Assembly: GCF_001905345.1 (NCBI RefSeq)
Contig: NZ_LFBV01000013.1
Coordinates: 1-64,000, forward strand
Source: Streptomyces uncialis
Lineage (GTDB): Bacteria > Actinomycetota > Actinomycetes > Streptomycetales > Streptomycetaceae
Reading direction: 5' to 3'
Length of the DNA: 64,000 nt
Of this stretch, positions 33,939-42,617 are shown in pieces. The notes below the pieces were generated by a model that was not told where the DNA came from, did not search any database, and saw only the letters and a list, made by a program, of their open reading frames with translations. Both the position numbers and the translations under genes were made by a program. How positions within the stretch are numbered: the first letter of the stretch is position 1; every line of letters starts with the position of its first letter.

Positions 33939-35993
33939 TCAGCCGACGGTGAAGGTGCCGGATGTGCCGGTGAAGGGGGTGATCCGGCCCCAGAAGTTCT
34001 TCGCGTCGCCGTGGTGGACGAAGCGGTAGGTGCCCGCCGGGGTGCCGGGGCCGATCCGCCAGGTCAGGGTCGCCTTGGAGGTTCCGAGCACGGCGTTGAG
34101 CCGGGTCCAGCGGTAGGTGGTCGCCCAGTCGCCGTCGTCCAGTACGCGTTCCCAGCGGCCGTCGACGAGCCGCTGCACCTCCAGGAAGGTGCCGCCGCGC
34201 CGCAGGTTGTTCTTGGGATGGCCGGTGACGAACGCGGCCGTGGCGGTGGCCCCGCGCGGATACGAAGCGGCGGGCGGGGTCAGCACCTCACCGTAGGAAC
34301 GGCCGGCGGGCGGGCTGTCGAGGACCACACCGGTCTGGAGGTTGATCTGGCGGCCCGACTCGTCGGGCGGGGTGGCACCCCCGGGGATCGGGGTGCCGTC
34401 CCGCAGGGAGGCCGCGACCTTGGCGAACTCCTGCTGGTACGCGGGCAGGGTGTTGCGGCCGTAGAGGGTGGAGCCGCCCTCGTAGTTCTGGGCGTCGTAC
34501 TCCTCGGGTGTCGTCGCGTACTGGCTGTAGGAGTTGGCGTAGCCCTGGAGGAGGACGCGTTCGAGGGGCACCCCGAGTTCCCGGGCGACCGTGCGGCGGA
34601 CCCGCAATCCCGCGGTGATGGTGAACTCCCCCGGTGCGGCGACCAGATACAGCGGTCCGAGACGGACGATCTGGAGCGGCAGGACACGCGGGGTCACGGG
34701 GTACAGACCGCTCATCAGACCGGTGGGGACGAGGCTCGCCTTGGGGTACTGGCAGCTCTTCAGCCAGGCCGGCACCTCGGTCCTGAGCGATTCGGCCAGC
34801 GACGCGACGGGGCTGCGCATGCCCTCGGTGAAGCCGGGGAGCGCGGGTCCGTCCTCGACACTGCCCGCGAGGGTGGAGGCGCCGACGACGGCCGGACAGG
34901 TGCGCTGGGGGCGGCCGTCGGTGGTGTACGCGCCGGAGACGGCCACGTTCTCCATGTCCACGTGGGTGAGCCGGGCGTCGACACCGCCGGGGGCGGGGGC
35001 CGCGTCCTCGAAGACCTCGCGGGCCTTGGCGAACTGCCGCTCACCGATGATCCGGGTGTTCTCGAACTCGTCCTCCGTGGGGCCGGAGCCGGGCCGCAGA
35101 TTCAGATTGGGTGACATGTCACCGGCGTTGGTGTTGGCGAACGCGGCGACGAACCCCGGGGTGTCGTCGAGATAGCGCACCCCTTCGTGGTCGTGTTCCC
35201 AGGTGTAGGCGGCGTAGCCCTTGTTGTCGGGGCTGATCAGGGTGTTCTTGTTGGTGACCGAGGTGTTGTGGGTGGCGAACCAGCTGATCGCGCCCGCGTC
35301 CTTGCCGCCCTGGCGCAGCCGGAGCACGGTCATCGCGGGGTCGATGGCGGCGGGGAAGGCGGCCTTGTCGGCGGCGGGGTTGCGGTCGAAGGCGGACCGG
35401 GAGCGGTTGACGCTCGCGTCGGTGAGGGTGCCGGTGCCCAGGGCGAGGGTGCCGGGCCGCAGATCCTCGTGGGCCGCCACGACGGACTCGACGATCCCGT
35501 CGACCACCGCCTGGTAGGTGCCCTTCTGGAAGCCCAGCACGGACAGGTTGTAGGCGAGGTGGTGGGAGTAGCCGCCCGGTCCGGAGTGGGTGTGGTTGGC
35601 GGACAGCAGGACGTTCTCGCCGCGGTAGAGATCGCCGTACCGCTCGCCCAGCCGGTCGAGGACACCCTGGCGGACGGACTGGAAGATCATTGCGAGGTCG
35701 GCGTTGACGTACACCACACGCCGTCCGCTCGCGCGGTCCGCGACGACGAAGGCCCGGGAGCGCAGCCGCTGGTGGATGCCGGAGGTCTTCTGGTCGAAGC
35801 TGGAGTAGCCCATCATCCCGGTCTCCGCGGCCTCCCCGGTCACATCGGAGATGCCCCGGCCGACGAGATAGGGGGCGTCGGCGTCCGCGGCGGCGGCGGG
35901 CGGGGGCGGGAGGGTCAGGGGGACCGCGGCGACCGTCGGGACGAGGACGAGCGCGAGAAGTCCGCGTCGGAGACGGCGGGACGGGGGCGGCAT
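33939..35993 (-). CDS. Secreted neutral/alkaline ceramidase
   Basis: A 684-aa secreted enzyme. The signal peptide (about residues 1-38) ends near AAAADADAPY. The catalytic domain begins YLVGRGISDVTGEAAETGMM and contains zinc-binding ENVLLSANHTHSGPGG and the active-site region ISWFATHNTSVTNKN, whose Ser corresponds to the nucleophile of Pseudomonas neutral ceramidase. The C-terminal domain (about 530-684) is an immunoglobulin-like module. It hydrolyses ceramide to sphingosine and fatty acid, presumably scavenging environmental lipid. AGGAGGT precedes ATG 35993. Single-gene transcript. Confidence 0.92.
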   Translation of the reverse strand: MPPPSRRLRRGLLALVLVPTVAAVPLTLPPPPAAAADADAPYLVGRGISDVTGEAAETGMMGYSSFDQKTSGIHQRLRSRAFVVADRASGRRVVYVNADLAMIFQSVRQGVLDRLGERYGDLYRGENVLLSANHTHSGPGGYSHHLAYNLSVLGFQKGTYQAVVDGIVESVVAAHEDLRPGTLALGTGTLTDASVNRSRSAFDRNPAADKAAFPAAIDPAMTVLRLRQGGKDAGAISWFATHNTSVTNKNTLISPDNKGYAAYTWEHDHEGVRYLDDTPGFVAAFANTNAGDMSPNLNLRPGSGPTEDEFENTRIIGERQFAKAREVFEDAAPAPGGVDARLTHVDMENVAVSGAYTTDGRPQRTCPAVVGASTLAGSVEDGPALPGFTEGMRSPVASLAESLRTEVPAWLKSCQYPKASLVPTGLMSGLYPVTPRVLPLQIVRLGPLYLVAAPGEFTITAGLRVRRTVARELGVPLERVLLQGYANSYSQYATTPEEYDAQNYEGGSTLYGRNTLPAYQQEFAKVAASLRDGTPIPGGATPPDESGRQINLQTGVVLDSPPAGRSYGEVLTPPAASYPRGATATAAFVTGHPKNNLRRGGTFLEVQRLVDGRWERVLDDGDWATTYRWTRLNAVLGTSKATLTWRIGPGTPAGTYRFVHHGDAKNFWGRITPFTGTSGTFTVG

Positions 35994-36235
35994 GGAACCT
36001 CCTGTGCGCGCTGATGCGCTGGGGACGTCATCTCGGACACGGTCTGTGTACGGCTCAACCACCCGGAGCACAAGACCGCCGACGGCGGGAATCCGGTCGG
36101 GGGCGCTGTCCGGCGCGCGGCGGGGGATGTGCCTGTGCCGGGTGGGGGCGGGATTTTCGAGTCGTTCCTGGTCGGGGGACATGGCTCCGCCGGGCCCGGG
36201 GCCTGCGGGAATACGATCAGGGACTCACCATGTTG

Positions 36236-36251
36236 TTCGTTGCGCAACTAA
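36236..36251. promoter_or_regulatory. MarR-type operator 1 (before the luciferase-like gene)
   Basis: TTCGTTGCGCAACTAA matches the palindrome TTCGTTGCGCAACGAA except in one outer base. An AT-rich TAATAAAT immediately follows, so the operator abuts the -10 region. It lies 29 bases before the start of the luciferase-like monooxygenase gene. Confidence 0.7.
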
Positions 36252-36279
36252 TAAATCGACGCGCGGAGAGATCCGAACC

Positions 36280-37350
36280 ATGGCTTTTGAACTGGGCATC
36301 TACCACTTCGGCGAGCTGACGCCCGACCCCACCACCCACCAGCCGCCCGCCCCGGGTACGCGACTGCGGGAACTCGTGGAGCAGGCGCGGACGGCCGACG
36401 AGGCGGGGCTGGACATCTTCGCCGTCGGCGAGCACCACCGTACGGACTTCGCGGTGTCCTCCCCCGCCGTCCTGCTGGCGGCGATGGCGGAGAACACCCG
36501 CACGATCAAGCTGTCCAGCGCGGTCACCGTCCTCAGCTCCGACGACCCGGTACGGGTCTTCCAGCAGTTCGCGACGCTCGACCTGCTGTCCGGCGGCCGG
36601 GCGGAGATCATCGCGGGGCGCGGCTCGTACATCGAGTCCTTCCCCGTCTTCGGCTACGACCTGAACGAGTACTCCGAGCTGTTCGCCGAGAAGCTGGACC
36701 TGCTGCTGAAGCTGCGGGAGGAGAACCCGGTGACCTGGCGGGGCTCGCTGCGGCCCCCGCTGATGAACGCCGACATCACCCCGCGCCCCGACCGTGAGCT
36801 GCCCGTCTGGGTGGCGGTCGGCGGCACGCCCGCCTCGGTGGTGCGCGCCGGGCGCCTCGGGCTGCCGCTGTCACTGGCGATCATCGGGGGCAGCTACCGC
36901 CAGTTCGCGCCCTTCGTCGACCTGTACCGCAAGGCCGGGGCCGAGGCGGGGCACGCCCCGGAGAAGCTCAAGGTCTCCGTGAACTCGCCCGGCTTCGTCG
37001 CCGCCACGCATCAGGAGGCCGTCGAGGTGTCGCATCCGTACTTCCAGGCCGGGTGGATGGCCAACCACCATCAGCGCGGCCAGGGCGTCCCGATGCCGAA
37101 GATGGCCTATGAGGCGCAGGCGACCCCGGCGGGCGCGTTCTTCCTGGGCAGTGTCCAGGAAGTGACCGACAAGATCATGGCCCAGTACGAGGTGTTCGGC
37201 CACGACCGCATGATGATCCAGCTCGGCTTCGGCAATGTGCCGCAGCGTGAGGCGCTCAAGTCGATCGAACTGCTCGGCGCGGAGGTCGCGCCGGTGGTCC
37301 GCAAGGAGATCGCCTCGCTGGAGGCGTCCGCGGCGCGGGTGACGGCATGA
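36280..37350 (+). CDS. Luciferase-like (LLM) flavin-dependent monooxygenase
   Basis: A 356-aa bacterial-luciferase-fold oxidoreductase. It opens FELGIYHFGELTPDP and shows GLDIFAVGEHHRTDFAVSSP, LLSGGRAEIIAGRGSYIESF, and the flavin-site WVAVGGTPASVVRAGRLGLP. Members use reduced FMN and oxygen to attack alkanes, sulphonates, amines or nitriles. The next gene, overlapping by ATGA, encodes a flavin reductase that would supply FMNH2, making a two-component monooxygenase. It is the first gene after operator 1 of the MarR regulon. The substrate is unknown; neighbouring alcohol and aldehyde dehydrogenases suggest carbon-chain oxidation. Confidence 0.88.
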   Translation: MAFELGIYHFGELTPDPTTHQPPAPGTRLRELVEQARTADEAGLDIFAVGEHHRTDFAVSSPAVLLAAMAENTRTIKLSSAVTVLSSDDPVRVFQQFATLDLLSGGRAEIIAGRGSYIESFPVFGYDLNEYSELFAEKLDLLLKLREENPVTWRGSLRPPLMNADITPRPDRELPVWVAVGGTPASVVRAGRLGLPLSLAIIGGSYRQFAPFVDLYRKAGAEAGHAPEKLKVSVNSPGFVAATHQEAVEVSHPYFQAGWMANHHQRGQGVPMPKMAYEAQATPAGAFFLGSVQEVTDKIMAQYEVFGHDRMMIQLGFGNVPQREALKSIELLGAEVAPVVRKEIASLEASAARVTA

Positions 37351-37937
37351 CCGCCGCCCCGCTGCGGGTCGTGGCGGTGGTGGGCACGCTCAGCGCCCCG
37401 TCGAGGACGACGGCGCTGGTGGAGCTGATCCTCGCGACCCTGGCCGCGCGGACCGCCGTGGACACCCGGCTGATCGAACTGCACACCCTGGGACCGGCGT
37501 TCACCGGCGCGACGGACCGCGACCAGGTGGACGACGAGGTCGCCGACGCGCTGCGGGCGGTGGAGGAGGCCGATCTCGTGATCGCGGCCACCCCCGTCTT
37601 CCGGGGCTCGTACACGGGACTGTTCAAGCACTTCTTCGATCTGGTCGACCAGTACGGACTGGCCGCGAAGCCCGTACTGCTGGCGGCCACCGGCGGCAGC
37701 GACCGGCACGCCCTGGTGATCGAGCACGCGATGCGCCCGCTGTTCGGCTTCCTCCAGGCATGGACCGCCCCGGCCGGGATCTATCTCAACTCGGGCGACT
37801 TCGACGGGACGACGATCCTCAATCCGGAGGTGTACGAGCGGATCGAGATGGCCGTGAACGATGTGGTGCCCGTCGCCGGAGCGCTGGCGGCCGTCCGGGC
37901 CGGGAACGCCGCCCCGGTGGGCCCGGTACACGTTTGA
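37347..37937 (+). CDS. NADPH-dependent FMN reductase (MsuE/SsuE-like)
   Basis: A 196-aa flavodoxin-fold reductase. VVAVVGTLSAPSRTTALVELI carries the phosphate-binding loop; DLVIAATPVFRGSYTGLFKHFFDLVD and LLAATGGSDRHALVIEHAMRPLF are the classic SsuE/MsuE segments. It reduces FMN with NAD(P)H for the monooxygenase encoded immediately upstream. Only ten to fifteen bases after its stop begins a 40-base palindrome that is at once a possible terminator and the operator of the next gene. Confidence 0.88.
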   Translation: MTAAPLRVVAVVGTLSAPSRTTALVELILATLAARTAVDTRLIELHTLGPAFTGATDRDQVDDEVADALRAVEEADLVIAATPVFRGSYTGLFKHFFDLVDQYGLAAKPVLLAATGGSDRHALVIEHAMRPLFGFLQAWTAPAGIYLNSGDFDGTTILNPEVYERIEMAVNDVVPVAGALAAVRAGNAAPVGPVHV

Positions 37938-37950
37938 CCCCCTCCTCCCA

Positions 37951-37990
37951 CCCCTCATATAGTTCGTTGAGCAACGAAATATATGAGGGG
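37951..37990. repeat. 40-base near-perfect palindrome enclosing MarR operator 2
   Basis: Arms 37951-37969 and 37972-37990 are 19 bases each with a single mismatch and a 2-base centre. The outer part is CCCCTCATATA...TATATGAGGGG and the inner part is the MarR site. Transcribed, it would form a long hairpin behind the flavin-reductase gene. As DNA it is the operator of the following membrane-protein gene. Confidence 0.75.
37963..37978. promoter_or_regulatory. MarR-type operator 2 (before the membrane exporter-like gene)
   Basis: TTCGTTGAGCAACGAA is palindromic outside its two central bases and is followed one base later by TATATG (37980-37985), a good -10. The same operator-then-minus-10 order is seen at the three sister sites. 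Confidence 0.75.
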
Positions 37991-38101
37991 TTTGTCCATG
38001 CCGGGAAGCGGCCCTGGACGCCCTCGACGGCCGGTGCCGCCCGCTCGGGCCTCCCCCGCGGCCACTCCGCCTCCTGCCGTCATCAGTGAGGAACAGTGAT
38101 C

Positions 38102-39175
38102 ATGCCCCAGACCCCGCCAGGCCCTCTGCGGACCGACGAGCAGCCCACCCGCCCGATGCCCGCGGCCCCGCCCGCGGACACCCCGCCGGACCCGCCCGGA
38201 CCCCGCTGGACGTCCCTGGCCCGGCCGGTCCTGCTGCCGGTGGCCGTGGCCGTGGCGATCGGCGCGATCTTCATCGGGGTGTACCTCTCCGCGTTCCACG
38301 CCCCGGTGGCCCGGGATCTGCCGGTGGCCGTCGTCGGCGGCGCCGCGCAGACGGCGACGGTACGGGAGGAGCTCGCCGGATCGCCGTCGGGCACCTTCGA
38401 GGTGCGCGCCGCGCCGGACACCGGGTCGGCCCGCGCGGCCGTGGAGACGGGTGAGGTGTTCGCCGCGTACGTCCCCGGGGAACGGAGCGCCCAGCTGCTG
38501 TTCGCGGGCGCCCACGGTCCGGCGGTGAGCACCCTGGTGACGGACGAGTTCGGGGATGTGGCCCGCGCCGGCGGCCTCACCCTGACGACGACCGACGTCG
38601 TCCCCGCGTCCGCGCAGGACACCCGGGGGCTGGCCGTGTTCTACACGACCTTCGGTCTGGTGCTGGCGGGCTATCTGTTCGGGATCATGTCGTGGCAGCT
38701 CGCGCCCGGGCTCTCCCCGGGGCGGCGGCTGGTGGGACTCGCGGCGTTCGGCGGCGCCGGCGGGCTGGCAGTGGCGTCCGTCGTCGGGGCGTTCGGGGCG
38801 CTGCCCGCGCCGTTCGCCGGGGTGGCCGCGCTCGTGGGCCTGGTGGCGCTGGCCGTGGGGGCGTCCACGATGCTGCTGGTCCGGGCGCTGGGGGTGCTCG
38901 GGTCGAGCGCCGCGGCGGTGCTGTTCATGACGATCGGCAACGCGACCAGCGGCGGCAGTCTGCCCGCCGAGTTCCTTCCCGGCTGGCTGGAGCCCTTCTC
39001 CCGGCTCCTGCCGGTCGGGGTGGGCGTCCGCGCGGTGAACGGGCTGGCCTACTTCGACGGCGACGGGGTGGCCACCGGGGTCGTCGTCCTGGCGCTCTGG
39101 GCGGCGGCGGGTGTCGGCGGTCTGCTGCTGGTGGAACGCTCCCGCGCCCGCGGGGCGGCGGCACGGACGGGCTGA
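38102..39175 (+). CDS. Membrane protein of the YhgE/Pip, DUF3533-like, ABC-2 permease type
   Basis: A 357-aa membrane protein. A Pro-rich cytoplasmic N-terminus precedes helix 1 (PVLLPVAVAVAIGAIFIGVYL, about residues 40-62). An extracytoplasmic domain of about 130 residues follows, then five or six helices from FYTTFGLVLAGYLFG to VGGLLLVERSRA. This one-plus-five topology is that of YhgE/DUF3533 and ABC-2-type exporter proteins without an ATPase. It is preceded by operator 2, so it is probably the efflux arm of the MarR regulon. I choose ATG 38102, eight bases after AGGAA; GTG 38096 is too close. Confidence 0.8.
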   Translation: MPQTPPGPLRTDEQPTRPMPAAPPADTPPDPPGPRWTSLARPVLLPVAVAVAIGAIFIGVYLSAFHAPVARDLPVAVVGGAAQTATVREELAGSPSGTFEVRAAPDTGSARAAVETGEVFAAYVPGERSAQLLFAGAHGPAVSTLVTDEFGDVARAGGLTLTTTDVVPASAQDTRGLAVFYTTFGLVLAGYLFGIMSWQLAPGLSPGRRLVGLAAFGGAGGLAVASVVGAFGALPAPFAGVAALVGLVALAVGASTMLLVRALGVLGSSAAAVLFMTIGNATSGGSLPAEFLPGWLEPFSRLLPVGVGVRAVNGLAYFDGDGVATGVVVLALWAAAGVGGLLLVERSRARGAAARTG

Positions 39176-39180
39176 CGACG

Positions 39181-39238
39181 CCTCGGCGCGTGGGAAGGCC
39201 CCCGGTCCCAGGACCGGGGGCCTTCCCACGCGCCGAGG
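39181..39238. terminator. 58-base perfect palindrome, bidirectional terminator
   Basis: Arms 39181-39208 and 39211-39238 (28 bases each, beginning CCTCGGCGCGTGGGAAGGCC) are exactly complementary around a 2-base centre CA. It lies five bases after the exporter-like gene and before the convergent MarR gene stop. As RNA it is a very strong hairpin from either strand. No U-tract follows, as is usual in Streptomyces. Confidence 0.8.
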
Positions 39239-39315
39239 GGGGCTTCATACGCGCCGAGGCGGAGGCGGGAGTCCGCACCGAGGGCGGAGGCGGGAGCCGT
39301 CCGGCCCGGCCGGGG

Positions 39316-39837
39316 TCAGCAGGCGTCCGAACGGTCGTCGAAGCCGAGCGTGCGCCAGATGTCGGCGAGCCCGGCAAGCTGCTCGTCGCTGAGCTTGTCG
39401 AGGAACTCGCCGCGCAGATTGGTCAGATGGACCTTCCGGGCACGCCGGTACGCCTTCTTGCCCGCCTCGGTGAGGACCGCGTCGAAGCCCCGGGCGTCGG
39501 TGGGGCACTTCTCCCGCACCACCAACCCCTGGCGTTCGAGGTCGTCGACGATACGGGTGAGTCCGCTGCGGCTGATCAGCAGGGACGCGGCGATGTCCTT
39601 CATCCGCACCCGGCCCCCGGCCGACTCCGCGAGGGTCAGCAGCACCTCGAAGGAGGACATCGGGATGCGTTCGGCGGCGACGAGTTCCGCGTCGAGGGTG
39701 CGCAGCAGCTTGAGATGGGTGGAGAGGAAGCCGAGCCACACCGCCCGCTCCGTGTGGTTCAGGGCGCGCGAGGGTGCGCCCCGCCGTGGTCCGGCCGGGC
39801 CGTCCTCGCTCGTGGCGTTCTCGGTGTTCAGGCTCAT
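39316..39837 (-). CDS. MarR-family regulator, probable controller of the operator set
   Basis: A 173-aa winged-helix regulator. The fold is evident in IPMSSFEVLLTLAESAGGRV, MKDIAASLLISRSGLTRIVD (recognition helix, about residues 79-98) and the wing with LVVREKCPTDARGFDAVLTEAG. A disordered 25-residue N-terminus is extra. It lies inside the block whose four promoters carry the same 16-bp palindrome, so it is the natural candidate to bind them. Its own promoter lacks the site. A single Cys in EKCPTDARG could be redox-active. Confidence 0.88.
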   Translation of the reverse strand: MSLNTENATSEDGPAGPRRGAPSRALNHTERAVWLGFLSTHLKLLRTLDAELVAAERIPMSSFEVLLTLAESAGGRVRMKDIAASLLISRSGLTRIVDDLERQGLVVREKCPTDARGFDAVLTEAGKKAYRRARKVHLTNLRGEFLDKLSDEQLAGLADIWRTLGFDDRSDAC

Positions 39838-39951
39838 CGCCCCTCCGCAGATGTGGTTCCTGGCCCATGATATCGGGGGTCCGGGACGCGGGCGGCCCGG
39901 CGGAGGGTCTCCTCCGCCGGGCCGCCTCCCCGGGTGTCCCTCCTCGTCAGG

Positions 39952-41022
39952 TCAGTCGCCCGCCTTGGGGAGGATCAGCTTCTCGAAGCCGGAGACCATG
40001 CCGTACTCAAGGCGCAGGGCCTCCAGCACGGAGTACGCGTGGTACTTGGTCATGACATCGGCACCGGCGAGACGCTGGGCCCAGGTCTGGCCGTTGTCGG
40101 TGACCTTCTCCAGGGTCTTCTTGGTGACGTAGTTGGTCATCTCGTTGAAGTAGTTCTCCCACAGGACCCAGGCGTTGGAGAATCCGATCTTCTCGATGTA
40201 CTCGAACTCCTGGCCGTGCGACAGGGCCTCCTTGGAGAACTCGACGATGTCGTTGGTGTAGTCGCGGGACGCCTTGGCGTCCTCGGGGGTGCCGTAGCGG
40301 TTGACGTGACCGGAGACGACGGCCTTGAAGTCGTAACCGAGGATCCAGTCGTGGGCCTCGGCCCAGCCGCGGATGTTCTCGGAGGCGTCGCAGTGCTTGA
40401 AGGCCGACCATCCGGGGCTGATGATGTCGATCGCCGCGAGGGCCTTCTGCTGCGGGGCATAGATGAAGATGTTGCCCGGGGTGTGGTTCACACCGTGGTA
40501 GTCGAGGTTGAACCGGACGCCGTTGACGTCGAGGGTGTCGCTCTCGGTGATCGTGTCGGTGGGCACGGGCAGTCCGCGCTCGCCGCCGAGGTCGGGCCAG
40601 CGCTGGATCATCTCGCGGGTGTAGTCGTGCGCGATGACCTTGGGCTTGTCGGCCGCGAAGATCCCGGCCGCGCCGATGTGGTCGGAGTGCCAGTGGCTGT
40701 AGATGAGATGGGTGACGGGCTCGTCGGTGACCTCGGCGATGGCGCGCTTCAGGTTCTCGCCGAGCAGCGGCGGGGCGTCGACCACGACGACACCGTTGCC
40801 GGTGCGCACGAACATCGTGTCGTAGGCGCCGGAGGTGACGTAGTAGGCGCCGTCCTGGATCTCTTCCAGGTGGTAGCCCTTGGCGATCCGGTCGGGGAGG
40901 AAGAGGGAACCGTAGCCGTCGGCGGGGATGGGCCGGTAGTCGGCGAGGGTGTTCAGCGGCATGCCCGCGGCGCCGAGCTGGTGGCGGTCGGTGGGTGTGC
41001 CGGGCTTCTGGAAGTCGGTCAT
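39952..41022 (-). CDS. Metallo-beta-lactamase-fold hydrolase
   Basis: A 356-aa MBL-fold protein. The metal motif HWHSDHIGAAG (HxHxDH) is near residue 110. A further His is in HGVNHTPGN, an Asp in AAIDIISPGW, and the last His in VVSGHVNRYG, so a dinuclear zinc site is complete. A 100-residue helical C-terminal extension follows. Hydrolysis of a thioester, lactone or ester is likely. It sits 100 bases downstream of the alcohol dehydrogenase gene on the same strand and is probably co-transcribed from operator 3. Confidence 0.85.
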   Translation of the reverse strand: MTDFQKPGTPTDRHQLGAAGMPLNTLADYRPIPADGYGSLFLPDRIAKGYHLEEIQDGAYYVTSGAYDTMFVRTGNGVVVVDAPPLLGENLKRAIAEVTDEPVTHLIYSHWHSDHIGAAGIFAADKPKVIAHDYTREMIQRWPDLGGERGLPVPTDTITESDTLDVNGVRFNLDYHGVNHTPGNIFIYAPQQKALAAIDIISPGWSAFKHCDASENIRGWAEAHDWILGYDFKAVVSGHVNRYGTPEDAKASRDYTNDIVEFSKEALSHGQEFEYIEKIGFSNAWVLWENYFNEMTNYVTKKTLEKVTDNGQTWAQRLAGADVMTKYHAYSVLEALRLEYGMVSGFEKLILPKAGD

Positions 41023-41122
41023 GGTGATGTCCTCTGGAGGGTCGTACGGAGGAGCTGGGCGCGGGTCGCGCGAGGGCTCCGGGTCGGCGGCGACGGCACG
41101 GGGGTGCCGCCGGGGTGTCCGG

Positions 41123-42310
41123 TCAGGACACGTCCGGGTCGCCGATGCGCAGCACGGGCTTGATGACAGCTCCGGTCCGCGTGTCTTCGACGGCTTCGTT
41201 GATCTCGTCGAAGCCGTAGGGGGTGATCAGCCGGTCGAAGGGGAAGCGGCCGGCCTTGTACAGCTCGATCAGCTGGGGGATGAAGAGCTGCGGAACGGAG
41301 TCGCCCTGCGCGATACCGCGGACCGTGCGTCCGCCGAGGAGGGCGTTCATGTCCACCTCGGCGCGTGCCCCGGCGGGTGCTCCGCCGATCAGCGCGGCGG
41401 TGCCGAGCGGCGCGAGGGCGTCGACGGCGAGGGTGAGCATCTCGGGGCGAGCGGTGATCTCCAGGACGTAGTCCGCGCCGCCGCCGGTGATCTCGGCGAT
41501 CCGGGCGGCCGTGTCCTCGTCCTTGGCGTTCACCGTGTGGGTCGCGCCCAGCTCGGCCGCGAGGGCGAGCCGCTCGGGGACGATGTCCACGGCGATGACC
41601 GGGGCGGCGCCGGTGGCCTTGGCGGCCATGACGGCGGCGAGTCCCACGGTGCCGGTGCCGATGACGACCACGGACGCGCCCGCGGGAATCCTGAGGGAGT
41701 TCAGGACCGCGCCCGCGCCGGTCTGGAGTCCGCAGCCGAGGGGGGCGAGCAGTTCCAGCGGGATGCCGTCGTCGACCTTGACGACATTGCGCTCGGTGGC
41801 GAGGGCGTGGGTGGCGAAGGAGGACTGGCCGAAGAAGTGGCCGTGGATCTCCCCGCCCCCGGCTTCCGGGGTACGGCGCAGCGCGTTGCTGCCGTCCAGC
41901 CGCGCCCCGCCGAAGTTCGCGGGGAACGAGACGGCGCAGTACGCGGGGTTGCCGCTGCGGCAGGGGCGGCAGTGGCCGCACGCCTGGTAGGACATGACGA
42001 CCCGGTCACCGGGTGCCACCGAGGTGACACCGTCCCCGACCCGCTCCACGACGCCCGCGCCCTCATGGCCGAGCACCGCGGGCAGCGGGACGGGCAGCGC
42101 CTGGTCCCGGACATGGATGTCCGTCTGGCAGACGCCCGTCGCGACGACCTTGACCAGGACCTCGTCGGGCCGCAGGGCCGTGTCGAGTTCGAGGTTCTCG
42201 AAGACGAACGGCGCTCCCTTGCCCTCGGTCACCGCCGCCCGTACGGGCGTGATGGAGGCACCGGACGTGCCCGGTGCGTGCGGTGCGGGGGAGCCCGCTG
42301 CTACCGCCAT
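41123..42310 (-). CDS. Zinc-dependent alcohol dehydrogenase (aryl-alcohol/class III type)
   Basis: A 395-aa medium-chain dehydrogenase. Catalytic zinc ligands are in GVCQTDIH and LGHEGAGVVERVG. Structural-zinc Cys residues are in CGHCRPCRSGNPAYC. The NAD site is VIGTGTVGLAAVMAA. The GCGLQTGAGAVLN segment and general length match benzyl-alcohol and class III dehydrogenases. It would oxidise an alcohol to the aldehyde that the divergent aldehyde dehydrogenase could remove. Start ATG 42310 has GGGAG upstream. Operator 3 lies 162 bases before it, so the leader is long. Confidence 0.88.
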   Translation of the reverse strand: MAVAAGSPAPHAPGTSGASITPVRAAVTEGKGAPFVFENLELDTALRPDEVLVKVVATGVCQTDIHVRDQALPVPLPAVLGHEGAGVVERVGDGVTSVAPGDRVVMSYQACGHCRPCRSGNPAYCAVSFPANFGGARLDGSNALRRTPEAGGGEIHGHFFGQSSFATHALATERNVVKVDDGIPLELLAPLGCGLQTGAGAVLNSLRIPAGASVVVIGTGTVGLAAVMAAKATGAAPVIAVDIVPERLALAAELGATHTVNAKDEDTAARIAEITGGGADYVLEITARPEMLTLAVDALAPLGTAALIGGAPAGARAEVDMNALLGGRTVRGIAQGDSVPQLFIPQLIELYKAGRFPFDRLITPYGFDEINEAVEDTRTGAVIKPVLRIGDPDVS

Positions 42311-42471
42311 GATCGATTCTCCCAACCGGATGCGCTCCCCGGGCGGGCGGTCGGCTCCGGGCGGGGGCGGTGATCCCTCAGCCGCCTTGGGCGGCGTGGT
42401 ACGGAGGGCCGGATCTGCTCCGGCGAGGGCGGGAAGGGCGTCCCGCCCTGTCCCGTCCGACCTCCATTTAG

Positions 42472-42487
42472 TTCGTTGCGCAACGAA
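42472..42487. promoter_or_regulatory. MarR-type operator 3 (alcohol dehydrogenase promoter)
   Basis: TTCGTTGCGCAACGAA is a perfect 16-bp palindrome. Read on the minus strand it is followed one base later by TAAATG, a -10-like hexamer for the dehydrogenase transcript. It is 107 bases from operator 4, which faces the other way. Confidence 0.78.
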
Positions 42488-42588
42488 TAATAGACACGCC
42501 GCAGAGCCAGGGTCAAGCGACTCCCCGGACCGGGGATTCCGATCCGCGAACACCCGGAATATCCGCCCCCCACCCGGCGCTTCAGCTG

Positions 42589-42617
42589 TTACGCTTCGTT
42601 GCAGAACGAACTATATT
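42589..42617 (+). promoter_or_regulatory. Aldehyde dehydrogenase promoter with MarR-type operator 4 in its spacer
   Basis: TTACGC (42589-42594) and TATATT (42612-42617) are 17 bases apart. TTCGTTGCAGAACGAA (42595-42610) fills that spacer almost exactly. The two outer 6-base arms are perfectly complementary, and only the centre departs from the sister sites. A repressor bound here would block polymerase. Confidence 0.7.

Noticed and set aside
37998..38099. 33-codon frame between the 40-base palindrome and the exporter-like gene, ending in GTGA at the alternative start
   Set aside because: Composition is Pro/Ala/Arg, no ribosome binding site precedes it, and nothing suggests a regulatory leader peptide.
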